Origin: Neoroseomonas lacus
GTDB taxonomy: Bacteria; Pseudomonadota; Alphaproteobacteria; Acetobacterales; Acetobacteraceae
Direction: 5' to 3'
DNA: 64,000 nt
Assembly (NCBI RefSeq): GCF_014644535.1
Contig: NZ_BMKW01000004.1
Location: 248,001-312,000 of the forward strand
Program-made: the position numbers and the translations under genes
Part shown: in pieces, positions 53,540 through 62,440 of the stretch
Numbering within the stretch: the stretch's first letter is position 1
Layout of the letters: each line of letters starts with the position of its first letter
The notes under the pieces: generated by a model
Databases searched by the model: none
What the model saw: only the letters and a program-made list of their open reading frames with translations
Told to the model about the DNA's origin: nothing

Positions 53540-54318
53540 CCCACGCTTCCGCGCTATCCATCGCCCCGATCCAGTCCTCCGTCAGCGCGGCCGAATGGCA
53601 GGCGCGGGTCGACCTCGCCGCCTGCTACCGGCTGTGCGACCGGTACGGCATGTCGGACATGATCTACACCCACATCACGGCGCGCGTGCCGGATGCGCCG
53701 GGGCAGTTCCTGATCAATCCGAACGGCATGCTGTTCAGCGAGATCACCGCCTCCTCCTTGCTGAAGGTGACCGAGGATGGCGAGCTGCTGTATCGCCCTG
53801 ACCTGCCCTACGGATTGCATCCGGCCGGCTTCACCATCCACTCGGCGATCTATCGCGCGCGGCCTGATGCGGCATCGGCGATGCACACCCACACCATCGC
53901 CGGCATGGCGGTCAGCGCTCTGAAATGCGGGCTGCTGCCGCTGACCCAGACGGCGACGCGCTTTTGCGGCCGCATCGCCTACCATGACTTCCGCGGCCCC
54001 GAGCGCGACCCTTCCGAACGCGATCTTCTGGCGCAATCCCTCGGCGCATTGAACTACTGCATCCTGCGCAACCACGGCTTGCTGACCGTCGGCGCGAGCG
54101 TCTCGGAAGCCTTCATCGCCATGTGGGGCCTGGAACGCGCCTGCCAGGCGCAACTCGCCGCGATGGCCTGCAACACCCCGCTGGAGATGCCGAGCGAGGA
54201 GGTCGTCGAGAAGTCCTGCTCGATGTACGCGCCCGGCAACTCGCGCACCTATGGCCCGCTGGAATGGCAGGGCCTGCTGCGCATGCTCGACCGTACCGAC
54301 CCCGGCTTCCGCGACTGA
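53536..54318 (+). CDS. Class II aldolase/adducin family protein
   Basis: This 260-residue protein has the class II aldolase fold. Metal-binding histidines H117 and H119 (MHTHT) and H180 (RNHGLL) are visible, and the NPNGMLFSEITASSL segment near 60-75 is typical of the adducin-like group. Family members cleave or decarboxylate sugar acids. An AGGAGG sits before the ATG, inside the preceding gene. It is part of an operon with a CMD-type protein and a beta-hydroxyacid dehydrogenase, suggesting breakdown of a hydroxy-acid or sugar-acid. Confidence 0.85.
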   Translation: MTHASALSIAPIQSSVSAAEWQARVDLAACYRLCDRYGMSDMIYTHITARVPDAPGQFLINPNGMLFSEITASSLLKVTEDGELLYRPDLPYGLHPAGFTIHSAIYRARPDAASAMHTHTIAGMAVSALKCGLLPLTQTATRFCGRIAYHDFRGPERDPSERDLLAQSLGALNYCILRNHGLLTVGASVSEAFIAMWGLERACQAQLAAMACNTPLEMPSEEVVEKSCSMYAPGNSRTYGPLEWQGLLRMLDRTDPGFRD

Positions 54319-54335
54319 CCCACAGGAGACCCCCC

Positions 54336-54671
54336 ATGGCCTATTCCCCGGCGGCCCGTCGCGAACGGATCAACCCGCATTTCCCCAAGCTGGTCGAGAT
54401 GACCCGCGACTATGTCTACGCCGATGTCTGGGAACGCTCGGCATTGTCCAAGCGCGACCGCAGCCTGGTGACCATTGCCGCGCTGACCGCGCTCGGCTGG
54501 CGCGACCAGCTTGAAGGCCATATCGGCCGCGGCCTCACCAACGGCCTGACGCGCGAGGAAATCTCCGAGGCCATCACCCACCTCGCGCTGTATTCCGGCT
54601 GGCCTTCGGCGATGACCGCCGCCCATGTGGCGACCGATGTCTTCGACGCCGAAGACCAGGAGAAGGGCTGA
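54336..54671 (+). CDS. Carboxymuconolactone decarboxylase family protein
   Basis: This is a 111-residue CMD-family protein. The RDRSLVTIAALTALG core and LEGHIGRGLTNGLTREEI-type helices match gamma-carboxymuconolactone decarboxylase-like proteins. No CxxC pair (as in AhpD peroxidases) is present, so a decarboxylase-like or lactone-handling role is more likely than a redox role. ACAGGAG precedes its ATG. It lies 17 bp after the aldolase gene and 4 bp before the dehydrogenase gene. Confidence 0.85.
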   Translation: MAYSPAARRERINPHFPKLVEMTRDYVYADVWERSALSKRDRSLVTIAALTALGWRDQLEGHIGRGLTNGLTREEISEAITHLALYSGWPSAMTAAHVATDVFDAEDQEKG

Positions 54672-54675
54672 CATC

Positions 54676-55602
54676 ATGAAGGTAGGATTCATCGGCCTCG
54701 GCACCATGGGCGCCTTCATGGCGGCCAATCTGCAGAAGGCCGGCCATGAGCTGGTAATCAACGATGTCCGCCGCGAGGCAGGCGCCAATCGTCTTTCGTC
54801 CGGCGCCATCTGGGCCGACACGCCGAAAGCGGTGGCCGAGCAGAGCGAGATCATCTTCACCTCGCTGCCCGGCCCGAAGGAGGTCGAGCACGTCGTCTTC
54901 GGCCCGGACGGCATCGTGGCCGGGGTGAAGCCAGGCACAGCGTATTTCGATCTGTCCACCAATGCCCAGTCGCTGGTGCGTCGCTTCGCCGAGGCGCTCG
55001 CCGAAAAGGGCGCCTTCGGCTTCGACGCGCCGGTCAGCGGCGGTCCAAAGGGCGCTGAAAGCGGCAAGCTCGCCATCTGGGTCGGCGGCGACCGGGCGGT
55101 GTATGATCGTTTCAAACCGGTCCTCGACGATTTCGGCGACCAGGCGCGCTACATCGGTCCGATCGGCACCGCGACCGTCGCCAAGCTGGTCCACAACATG
55201 TCCGGCTACGCCGTGCAGACGGCGATGGCGGAAGCCTTCTCGATGGGCGTGAAGGCGGGGATGGACCCGCTCGCCCTGTGGGCGGCCGTGCGGCAGGGGG
55301 CCTATGGCCGCCGGCGGGCCTTCGACCGCCTTGCCGACCAGTTCCTGGTCGACAATTACGACCCGCCCTCCTTCACGCTGAAGGGCGCGCACAAGGACGT
55401 CTCCCTCGCCGTCAACATGGGCCGCGAACTTGGCGTGCCGATGCGCCTGTGCAACCTCACGCTCGAGGATTTCAACGAGGCGATGAACCGTGGCTGGGAC
55501 AACCTGGACAGCCGCATCCCGATGAAGATGCAGCTCGAGCGCGCCGGTGTGACGATCGCCTGCGATCCGGCAGCGGTGCAGGCAGTGCTCGATGAAGACT
55601 GA
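54676..55602 (+). CDS. NAD(P)-dependent beta-hydroxyacid dehydrogenase (3-hydroxyisobutyrate dehydrogenase family)
   Basis: This is a 308-residue dehydrogenase. The Rossmann motif GLGTMG is at 7-12, the substrate-binding DAPVSGGPKGAESG at 117-130, and the catalytic Lys is K170 (AKLVHNM). It would oxidise a beta-hydroxy acid such as a four-carbon sugar acid, tartronate or 3-hydroxyisobutyrate. It overlaps the next MBL gene by 11 bases. With the class II aldolase it recalls the sugar-acid cassettes that pair such a dehydrogenase with an OtnC-type decarboxylase, but the kinase is missing. Confidence 0.9.
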   Translation: MKVGFIGLGTMGAFMAANLQKAGHELVINDVRREAGANRLSSGAIWADTPKAVAEQSEIIFTSLPGPKEVEHVVFGPDGIVAGVKPGTAYFDLSTNAQSLVRRFAEALAEKGAFGFDAPVSGGPKGAESGKLAIWVGGDRAVYDRFKPVLDDFGDQARYIGPIGTATVAKLVHNMSGYAVQTAMAEAFSMGVKAGMDPLALWAAVRQGAYGRRRAFDRLADQFLVDNYDPPSFTLKGAHKDVSLAVNMGRELGVPMRLCNLTLEDFNEAMNRGWDNLDSRIPMKMQLERAGVTIACDPAAVQAVLDED

Positions 55603-56392
55603 CGCCGTGGCCTACAAGGTCTATGCCCTGCGGTACGCGATGCGCGACGCGCGCCGCGGCGAACATTTCATCGGCGGCGACCCGCATGACGCGCCGATGC
55701 CGATGGACTACTTCGTCTGGGCCATCGTGAATGCCGATCGCACCATCATCCTCGACACCGGCTTCACCGAAGCCGTCGCGGCGAAGCGTAAGCGCACCTG
55801 GTTCCGCTGCCCGGTCGAGAGCCTGTCGCTGCTCGGCATCGATCCCGACAACGTCGAGGATGTGGTGATCTCTCACCTCCACTACGACCACGTCGGCACC
55901 TTCCACAAATTCCCGAAGGCGCGCTTCCACCTGCAGGAAGCCGAGATGCACTACGCCTGCGGCCACTACATGCGCCACCACAAGCTGCGTCATTCCTTCG
56001 AGGTCGAGGACGTCGCTGGCATCATCCGCATGACCTATGCCGACCGCGTCGTGTTCCATGACGGCGACGCGGAACTCGCCCCCGGCATCACGCTGCACTC
56101 CGCACCGGGCCATTCCGCCGGCCTGCAATGCGTGCGCGTCGACACCGAGCGCGGCCAGGTCGTGCTCGCCTCCGACGTCACGCATTTCTACGAGAACATG
56201 GAAACCGGACGACCCTTCACAACCCTGTTCCACCTGGGCGGCATGCTGGATGGCTTCGACCGGCTGCGTGCGCTGGCACCCAGCCCGCGCCACATCATCC
56301 CGGGCCATGACCCGGAGGTGATGCGCCGCTACCCGGCCGTACCGGGGCTGGAAGGCATCGCGGTGGAACTGCACCGCGAGCCCATCGCTTAA
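55592..56392 (+). CDS. MBL-fold metallo-hydrolase (AHL-lactonase-like group)
   Basis: This is a 266-residue zinc hydrolase. HLHYDH at 95-100, a later GHS, SDVTHFYEN and C-terminal GHDPEV fit the N-acyl homoserine lactonase/related lactonase group. It has no signal peptide. It is the last gene of the operon, overlapping the dehydrogenase by 11 bases; its stop codon overlaps the converging glpD stop. A lactonase for a pathway intermediate is likely; quorum quenching cannot be inferred. Confidence 0.85.
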   Translation: MKTDAVAYKVYALRYAMRDARRGEHFIGGDPHDAPMPMDYFVWAIVNADRTIILDTGFTEAVAAKRKRTWFRCPVESLSLLGIDPDNVEDVVISHLHYDHVGTFHKFPKARFHLQEAEMHYACGHYMRHHKLRHSFEVEDVAGIIRMTYADRVVFHDGDAELAPGITLHSAPGHSAGLQCVRVDTERGQVVLASDVTHFYENMETGRPFTTLFHLGGMLDGFDRLRALAPSPRHIIPGHDPEVMRRYPAVPGLEGIAVELHREPIA

Positions 56393-57873
56393 CCCAGGCG
56401 CGCGGTCAGCGCCGCGCGTTCCTCGGCCGTCATATGCAGGCCGAGCTTCGAGCGCCGCCACAGCACATCCTCGGCGGTGCGCGCCCATTCGTGCCGCTGC
56501 ATCCAGGCGAGTTCGCGCTCGGACAGCCCCCCGCCGAGCGGTGCGCCCAGCGCCGCGAGAGACGTCGCGCCGTCGAGCATCAGGTCAAGCTCGGACCCAT
56601 AGGCGCGCACCATCCGCCGCAGCGTCGTCGCCGGCAGCCAGGGGTGGCGACGCGCCGCCTCGGCCTCGAAGCGATCCAGCCCGCCTGGACCGAGATCCCC
56701 GCCCGGCAGCACCGCCGTCGCCGTCCAGGACGCGCCGACCTCGCGACCCGCGGCCTTGGCGATGCGCCCGACCGCTTCCTCCGCCAGCCGGCGATAGGTG
56801 GTGATCTTGCCGCCGAGCACGGAGAGCAGCGGCGCGCCCGCCGCTGCATCCAGTTCCAGCACGTAGTCGCGCGTGACCGATGACGCGTCGGAGGACCCGT
56901 CATCATAGAGCGGCCGCACGCCTGAATAGGTCCAGACGACATCGTCCGGTCGCGGGGCGCGCTTGAACTGCTCGCCCACGGCAGCGCAGAGGTAGTCGAT
57001 CTCCTCCGCCGAGGCGTGCGCCTGCCGCGCATCGCCGTCATAGGGCACGTCTGTGGTGCCGATCAGCGAGAAGGCGCCTTCATACGGGATGACGAAGACG
57101 ACGCGCCGGTCGCCATTCTGCAACAGATAGGCCTGCGCGCCGTCATGCAGCGCAGGGACGATGATGTGGCTGCCCTTGATCAGCCGCACATGGCCGCGCG
57201 GTGTCTGTCCGGCCAAGCCGAAGGCGTCCATCACCCAGGGCCCGGCGGCATTCACCAGCGTGCGGGCGCGCAGCACCTCACGCGAGCCATCGGCCGATTC
57301 CGCCGTCACGTTCCAATGCTCGGCATGGCGGCGCGTGGCGACCATCGCCGTGCGCGTGCGCACCTCCGCCCCGCGTGCCGCCGCGTCGCGTGCGTTGAGC
57401 AGCACCAGCCGCGCATCCTCCACCCAGCAATCCGAATAGGCGAAGGCCTTGGTGATCTGCGGGTCGAGCGGCGCGCCATAGGGATGCGTGCGGCAGTCAA
57501 TTGCCTCATGCGCCGGCAGGCTGACGCGGCGCGCGAGCTGGTCGTACAGGAACAGCCCTGCCCGGATCATCCAGCGCGGTCGCATTTCCGGACGATGCGG
57601 CAACACGAAACGCATCGGCCAGACGATATGCGGCGCGATGCGCAGCATCACCTCGCGTTCGGCCAAGGCTTCGCGCACCAGGCGGAATTCATACTGCTCG
57701 AGGTAGCGCAGCCCGCCATGGATCAGCTTGGTCGAGGAGGAGGAGGTGGCGCTGGCCAGGTCCGCGCGTTCCAGCAGACAGACGGACATGCCGCGCCCGG
57801 CGGCGTCGCGGGCGATCCCGCATCCATTGATGCCGCCGCCCACGACGATGATGTCGAAGGTTTTGCCGTCCAT
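56389..57873 (-). CDS. glpD: Glycerol-3-phosphate dehydrogenase (FAD-dependent)
   Basis: This 494-residue membrane-associated flavoprotein oxidises glycerol-3-phosphate to dihydroxyacetone phosphate and feeds quinones. The FAD motif VVGGGINGCGIARDAAGRG spans 10-28 and SSSSTKLIHGGLRYLEQ lies near 45-60. The C-terminal DAO domain with DLMLDG-type sequence follows. Length is that of aerobic GlpD. GAAGGACAGG precedes the ATG. It is downstream of gltA on the same strand but separated by a terminator, so it has its own promoter. No other glp gene is near. Confidence 0.95.
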   Translation of the reverse strand: MDGKTFDIIVVGGGINGCGIARDAAGRGMSVCLLERADLASATSSSSTKLIHGGLRYLEQYEFRLVREALAEREVMLRIAPHIVWPMRFVLPHRPEMRPRWMIRAGLFLYDQLARRVSLPAHEAIDCRTHPYGAPLDPQITKAFAYSDCWVEDARLVLLNARDAAARGAEVRTRTAMVATRRHAEHWNVTAESADGSREVLRARTLVNAAGPWVMDAFGLAGQTPRGHVRLIKGSHIIVPALHDGAQAYLLQNGDRRVVFVIPYEGAFSLIGTTDVPYDGDARQAHASAEEIDYLCAAVGEQFKRAPRPDDVVWTYSGVRPLYDDGSSDASSVTRDYVLELDAAAGAPLLSVLGGKITTYRRLAEEAVGRIAKAAGREVGASWTATAVLPGGDLGPGGLDRFEAEAARRHPWLPATTLRRMVRAYGSELDLMLDGATSLAALGAPLGGGLSERELAWMQRHEWARTAEDVLWRRSKLGLHMTAEERAALTARLG

Positions 57874-58047
57874 CCTGTCCTTCGCCGTGTCTGTCCTGAC
57901 GGTGATACCAACCCCGCAGCCGCACAGGAACGACTTTCATGCCTTGCCATGCCTGGTCGATTTCGCAGCAATCGCCAGAAGGTGCAGGAAACGGAGCTTC
58001 CCGCCGGGGTGGGCGAGGGGCATGGCCACTCGATCGTCACGTCAACG

Positions 58048-58076
58048 AAAAACCGGCCGAGGTCGCCCCCGGCCGG
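58048..58076 (-). terminator. Rho-independent terminator of gltA
   Basis: On the minus strand a perfect 7-bp stem (CCGGCCG at 58076-58070 with CGGCCGG at 58059-58053) encloses a 10-base loop. Five T residues follow (58052-58048). It lies 27-55 bases after the gltA stop codon. Confidence 0.8.
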
Positions 58077-58102
58077 CGCAATGCTCGATGCGGAAGCGAG
58101 CC

Positions 58103-59410
58103 TCAGCCGCGCTTGTCGACCGGCACGAAGTCGCGCGCCGCGGCGCCCGTATAGATCTGCCGCGGACGCCCGATGCGCTGCGACGGATCCTCGATCAGTT
58201 CCTTCCACTGGCTCACCCAGCCAACGGTGCGTGCCACCGCGAACAGCACGGTGAACATCGAGGTCGGAATGCCCATCGCCTTGAGGATGATGCCCGAATA
58301 GAAATCGACATTCGGATACAGCTTGCGGCTGACGAAATACTCGTCGGTCAGCGCAATCCGTTCCATCTCGATCGCCATGTCCAGCAGCGGCTCGTCCTTG
58401 ATCCCGAGCTCGGCCAGCACTTCGTGGCAGGTTTCCTTCATGATCTTCGCGCGCGGGTCGAAGTTCTTGTAGACCCGGTGGCCGAAGCCCATGAGCTTGG
58501 TGTGGGAGTTCTTGTCCTTCACTTCCTTGATGAAGGCCGGGATGTTCTCCGGCGAACCGATCTCCGCCAACATCTTCAGCACGGCCTCGTTCGCGCCACC
58601 ATGCGCCGGGCCCCACAGCGCGGCGATGCCGGCGGCGATGCAGGCGAAGGGGTTCGCCCCGGTCGAACCGGCCAGCCGCACCGTCGAGGTCGAAGCATTC
58701 TGCTCGTGATCGGCGTGCAGGATCAGGATGCGGTCCATCGCGCGCGACAGGATCGGGTTGTTCACATACTCCTCGGCCGGGACGCCGTTCAGCATGTAGA
58801 GGAAGTTCTCGGCATAGCCGAGGTCGTTGCGCGGATAGAGGAAGGGCTGGCCGATCGAGTACTTGTACGCCCAGGCCGCAATGGTCGGCACCTTGGCGAT
58901 CAGCCGGAAGGCCGCGATGCGGCGCTGCTCCGGATCGTTGATGTTCAGGTTGTCGTGGTAGAAGGCGGCCATCGCGCCGACCACGCCGCACATGATCGCC
59001 ATGGGGTGCGCATCGCGGCGGAAGCCGTTGAAGAAGCTGCGCAGCTGCTCGTGCAGCATGGTGTGGTAGGTGACGCCCTTGTGGAACTCGGCGAACTGCG
59101 CCTTGTTCGGCAGCTCGCCGTTCAGCAGCAGGTAGCAGACCTCGAGGAAGTCCGAATTCTCCGCCAGCTGCTCGATCGGGTAGCCGCGATACAGCAGCAC
59201 GCCCTCATCGCCGTCGATGTAGGTGATGGTGCTCTCGCAGGAGGCCGTGGCGCCATAGCCCGGGTCGAAGGTGAAGATCCCGAGGTCGCCATACAGCTTG
59301 CGGATGTCCGCGACCTGCGGGCCGAGCGTCCCGCCCAGCAGGGGCAGGGTGGTGCTCTTGTTGGAACCCTCAAGCGTGACGGTGATGGAGCCGGTGGCCT
59401 TGCTGGTCAT
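58103..59410 (-). CDS. gltA: Citrate synthase
   Basis: This is a 435-residue type II (hexameric, Gram-negative) citrate synthase, condensing acetyl-CoA and oxaloacetate. The catalytic residues are H270 (WGPAHGG), H311 ([13 protein letters not shown]) and D369 (NVDFYSG). Start GAGGAAG lies about 6 bases before the ATG at 59410. It is a single-gene unit with a candidate promoter upstream and a terminator downstream. Confidence 0.98.
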   Translation of the reverse strand: MTSKATGSITVTLEGSNKSTTLPLLGGTLGPQVADIRKLYGDLGIFTFDPGYGATASCESTITYIDGDEGVLLYRGYPIEQLAENSDFLEVCYLLLNGELPNKAQFAEFHKGVTYHTMLHEQLRSFFNGFRRDAHPMAIMCGVVGAMAAFYHDNLNINDPEQRRIAAFRLIAKVPTIAAWAYKYSIGQPFLYPRNDLGYAENFLYMLNGVPAEEYVNNPILSRAMDRILILHADHEQNASTSTVRLAGSTGANPFACIAAGIAALWGPAHGGANEAVLKMLAEIGSPENIPAFIKEVKDKNSHTKLMGFGHRVYKNFDPRAKIMKETCHEVLAELGIKDEPLLDMAIEMERIALTDEYFVSRKLYPNVDFYSGIILKAMGIPTSMFTVLFAVARTVGWVSQWKELIEDPSQRIGRPRQIYTGAAARDFVPVDKRG

Positions 59411-59474
59411 GCAGGAACTTCCTCAACCCGTTCGGCGGCGCGCGCACGGGCGCGTGCCGGTTATGATGCAGCGC

Positions 59475-59502
59475 AAGATAATCCTGTCGGCGGGATTGGC
59501 AA
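59475..59502 (-). promoter_or_regulatory. Candidate sigma70 promoter of gltA
   Basis: On the minus strand TTGCCA (59502-59497) and TATCTT (59480-59475) are spaced by 16 bp, placing the transcription start about 55-60 bases before the gltA ATG. Both hexamers are close to consensus, but it is only a pattern match. Confidence 0.35.
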
Positions 59503-59534
59503 ACCCGGCGGAAAACCGACCGTCGCCGGCCTGG

Positions 59535-60092
59535 TCAATCCCTTCCGTGCCAATCCTGGGGCATGCCGGCGCGGTTCGCCCACAGGCCCCGATCGGCATG
59601 CCGCGCTGTGACTTCGGCGGTGCGCATCGTGCTGCCGGTGGCAATGGCGAAGCCGCCGCCGACCAGCATGCGGCCCAGATCGGCGCCATTCGCCTCGCAT
59701 TGCCCGACGCCACGACCGAACGCGTCACGGCCGACGATCCGGCAGGTCACCGGACGGCCACCGATCAGCCGCATCAGCGCCGCGGCCGAAGCCCCGCCGC
59801 AATCGAAATTCTCGCCATCGGCGCGCCGGCAGATCTCCCCACGCATCGGCGCCGCCATGCCGGCGAGACGGACCACGCGCTCACCGAGCGCGAGCGTCTC
59901 ACCATCGACGATGCGGATATCCGAGGCATCGGCATGCCACTGCCAGTTGGTCGGTCCGGAGCCGAACAGATTGGTCGGCAGCGCGAGGGCAAGCAGCAGG
60001 GGCATCGCCACCGCTGCCGTAACCAACAGGGCCGCGCCCCGCATGCGGGGACGTGTCTTTCGCCCTTTGAAGATGCGACGTCTTTCGAGCAC
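59535..60092 (-). CDS. Thermonuclease-like (SNase-fold) anchored or exported protein
   Basis: This is a 185-residue protein with a hydrophobic helix at about 18-40 (LLVTAAVAMPLLLALALP). A staphylococcal-nuclease-like OB-fold region follows: IRIVDGETLALGERVVRLAGMAAP, then CRIVGRDAFGRGVGQC and LGRMLVGGGFAIA. Classical SNases use Asp/Arg/Glu triads (DGDT, RLxGIDAPE, R). Here the DGET and VRLAGMAAPMRGE forms keep part of this, so nuclease activity is possible but unproven. Four cysteines in the exported part may form disulfides. The gene stands alone. Confidence 0.7.
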   Translation of the reverse strand: MLERRRIFKGRKTRPRMRGAALLVTAAVAMPLLLALALPTNLFGSGPTNWQWHADASDIRIVDGETLALGERVVRLAGMAAPMRGEICRRADGENFDCGGASAAALMRLIGGRPVTCRIVGRDAFGRGVGQCEANGADLGRMLVGGGFAIATGSTMRTAEVTARHADRGLWANRAGMPQDWHGRD

Positions 60093-60205
60093 ACCCGATC
60101 GTTAGACCGACCCGATGGTGGGCCGCAACCGGGCTCGCGAAGGTTTTTCAATTGCAATCCTGCGTTGCGGCGCCGACGGCCTAAACGCTGCCGTAAGAAT
60201 TGCGG

Positions 60206-61795
60206 TTAACCTTCTGACCAGAAACGATCCCGGCCGTGCAACTGCCGCCATGCCTGCAGCGCGTCGCCACGATTTGCCACGACCCGCGCCTCGCTCCAAC
60301 CCTCGATCACGCCGACTGCCCAGGCGCGTCCGCCATCGCCAGGCTTGGCCAGCTTGGCCGCCAGGCCGCGCGCCACCGCGGCGTCATTCGCCAACCCCAG
60401 CCCTTCCTGCAGCGCGGCGACGCGGCGCAGGAAACGCCGGCCCGCCTTGGCGCCGAACACCGGCGCGAAGACCTCAGCCGCATAGCGCAGGCGCTTGCCG
60501 TCGAGCCGCAGCTCATGCAGCGCCTCGGCGGGCAACGCCTCGAAATCCCCGCCGGCACGACGCAGCCTGTGCCAGCGCCGGTCCATCACCGATCGGCCGA
60601 ACTCGGCGACCGGGGCGCCAAGCATCGCCAGCCGCTCCGGTTCCACCCCGTCCCGCCAGGGCCGGGTCAGCAGCATCTCCACCGCATCGATCAGCAGCAG
60701 CCGCCAAGGCGCACCGCCCAGCATGGCCAGGACGGCGGCATAGGCGTCGCGGCGCTGCGCCTCGGCGGCACGGCGCAGCGCGGCGATGCGCTTTTCCTCC
60801 GGGAAGGCGGCCTCGACCTGGCGGATGATGCCGCCGAGGAAGACATCCCAATCCCGCGCCGGGCCCAGCACAGTCAGCACGTCGCGAAACTTGCCGTCGA
60901 GCGTGCGCAGCACGGCGCAATCCGTCGTCGCCCGGAACACCCGGAACACGGAGCGCAGCCGCCGCAGCGCGACGCGCGTCTGGTGCACCGGCTCGGGCGG
61001 CGCGTCCTGCCGGATGCGGGCGGATTGCTGGCGCACCACCTCGACCAGATGGCCCGCGGCGACGAGGAAAGCCTCCTCGGCGGTGGTCGCGGCGGAGGTG
61101 TCAGGGGCGCCCAGGCGATGCGCCCGCGCCGGCAGGCTCATCGCCAGGGCGCGCCCTTCCTCGGCCAGCGCGGCAAGCGGCGGCAGCAAGGGCAGTTCGG
61201 CCGCGATGCCCCGCGCGGCGGCCAGCACCGCCGGCATCGGCCCGCTCAGCGACAGCCGCGCCGCCGCTTTTTCCGTAGCAAGGCTCCGCAGCTTGCCATC
61301 CTGCAGCACTGCCTGCACGGCGCCATGGGGGCTATCCAGCCGGAAGCTCTGTTGGCGGCCGGCGAAGGCGGCGATGGCGGCGAGCGCGTCGCCGCCGGCC
61401 TCCTCGGGCAGTTCGTCAGGCGCCAGGCGCCGCAGCACGGCGGGCGGGCGGGCCGGATGCCAGGTCTCGGTCGCTTCGGGCAGGGTGCGCAGCAGCAGCC
61501 GAGGCCCCCGCGCCGGCGTTTCCACCACCAGCCCCTCGGCGGCGAGCCGGCCATCGGCGGTATCGAACCACATGGTCGAGGTCGTCGCCCCGCGGGCGCG
61601 GCCGCTGCGCAGCGCGGCGATCGCCGGCAAGCGCCGCAGGCGACCTGCCGCCTCGGCCGGCAATTCGAAATCAAGCGTCACGCTGTCCACTGCCACGGTC
61701 ATGGGCGGCGGCGCGACGGGGAGTATGGCAGGTTCGGCGTCAGCCTCCGGCGCGGGCGCCCGGCTACTGCTCGCTGGGCTGGCCTCGCTGGTCAC
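60206..61795 (-). CDS. CHAD domain protein with degenerate CYTH-like N-terminus
   Basis: This is a 529-residue protein. The C-terminal half (about 245-520) is a CHAD domain of conserved histidines and basic helices, beginning VHQTRVALRRLRSVFRVF and with LHELRLDGKRLRYAAEVF. CHAD domains bind polyphosphate. The N-terminal half, about 30-200, resembles a CYTH/triphosphate tunnel domain, but its first motif is LDFEL, not the ExExK used for catalysis, so it is probably inactive. The start is GTG at 61795, overlapping the sixA stop as GTGA. A Pro/Ala-rich leader precedes the CYTH-like part. Confidence 0.8.
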   Translation of the reverse strand: MTSEASPASSSRAPAPEADAEPAILPVAPPPMTVAVDSVTLDFELPAEAAGRLRRLPAIAALRSGRARGATTSTMWFDTADGRLAAEGLVVETPARGPRLLLRTLPEATETWHPARPPAVLRRLAPDELPEEAGGDALAAIAAFAGRQQSFRLDSPHGAVQAVLQDGKLRSLATEKAAARLSLSGPMPAVLAAARGIAAELPLLPPLAALAEEGRALAMSLPARAHRLGAPDTSAATTAEEAFLVAAGHLVEVVRQQSARIRQDAPPEPVHQTRVALRRLRSVFRVFRATTDCAVLRTLDGKFRDVLTVLGPARDWDVFLGGIIRQVEAAFPEEKRIAALRRAAEAQRRDAYAAVLAMLGGAPWRLLLIDAVEMLLTRPWRDGVEPERLAMLGAPVAEFGRSVMDRRWHRLRRAGGDFEALPAEALHELRLDGKRLRYAAEVFAPVFGAKAGRRFLRRVAALQEGLGLANDAAVARGLAAKLAKPGDGGRAWAVGVIEGWSEARVVANRGDALQAWRQLHGRDRFWSEG

Positions 61796-62328
61796 AGCAC
61801 GGTCTCCGGCAGGTCCGCGGGCACCAGGAAGCGCACCAACCGTCCGCCGCCCTCCGCCAGGTCGCGCCAGGGTGTGGCCACGACGAATTCCGCCAGCGAA
61901 CAGGTCGGGAAGCCCTCTGCCATGCGCCGCGCCGCGACCGCCGCGCTGCCCGCCATCGCCGCCGGCCCGGCCAGCGACAGCGCCAGGTCGTGCAGCCCCG
62001 GATTATGGCCGATCAGCAGGACGCTGCGCGCCGTCTCCGGCGACTTCCGCAGCAATTCGAGCAGCCGGGGCCCGGGAGCGAGATAAAGGTCGTCCATCGG
62101 CTCGATCAGCGGGCTGTCGGCGAAGGGCGAGATGGCCTCAAGCGTCTGCAGCGTCCGCCGCGCGGAGGACACCAGCACCACATCGGGCGACAGGCCGAGG
62201 TCGCGCATGGCCGCCGCCATCGCTGTCGCGGCACGTCGCCCGCGCGCATTGAGCGGGCGGGCATGGTCGGGGAGAGACGGGTCGTCCCAGGACGACTTGG
62301 CATGACGCAGGAGGAGGAGCTGACGCAT
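61792..62328 (-). CDS. sixA: SixA-type histidine phosphatase
   Basis: This is a 178-residue member of the histidine phosphatase (RHG) superfamily. The phospho-accepting His is H9 (LLLLRHAKSSW), and the second His is H108 (LIGHNPG). This pattern, with RHAKS instead of RHG, is that of SixA, a protein-histidine phosphatase acting on phosphotransferase or two-component components. Start ATG at 62328 has GAGG just upstream. It overlaps the CHAD gene by 4 bases, so the two are coupled. Confidence 0.85.
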   Translation of the reverse strand: MRQLLLLRHAKSSWDDPSLPDHARPLNARGRRAATAMAAAMRDLGLSPDVVLVSSARRTLQTLEAISPFADSPLIEPMDDLYLAPGPRLLELLRKSPETARSVLLIGHNPGLHDLALSLAGPAAMAGSAAVAARRMAEGFPTCSLAEFVVATPWRDLAEGGGRLVRFLVPADLPETVL

Positions 62329-62440
62329 ATCCTCATCATCTTGCCATGGACCGTCGCCCCTGTCGCGGCTGCCGGCATGACATCTCGCGCATCGCCGATA
62401 CGTCCCCATCTGCGCGTGGCTTGATGGTGGGGGAAGTTTC

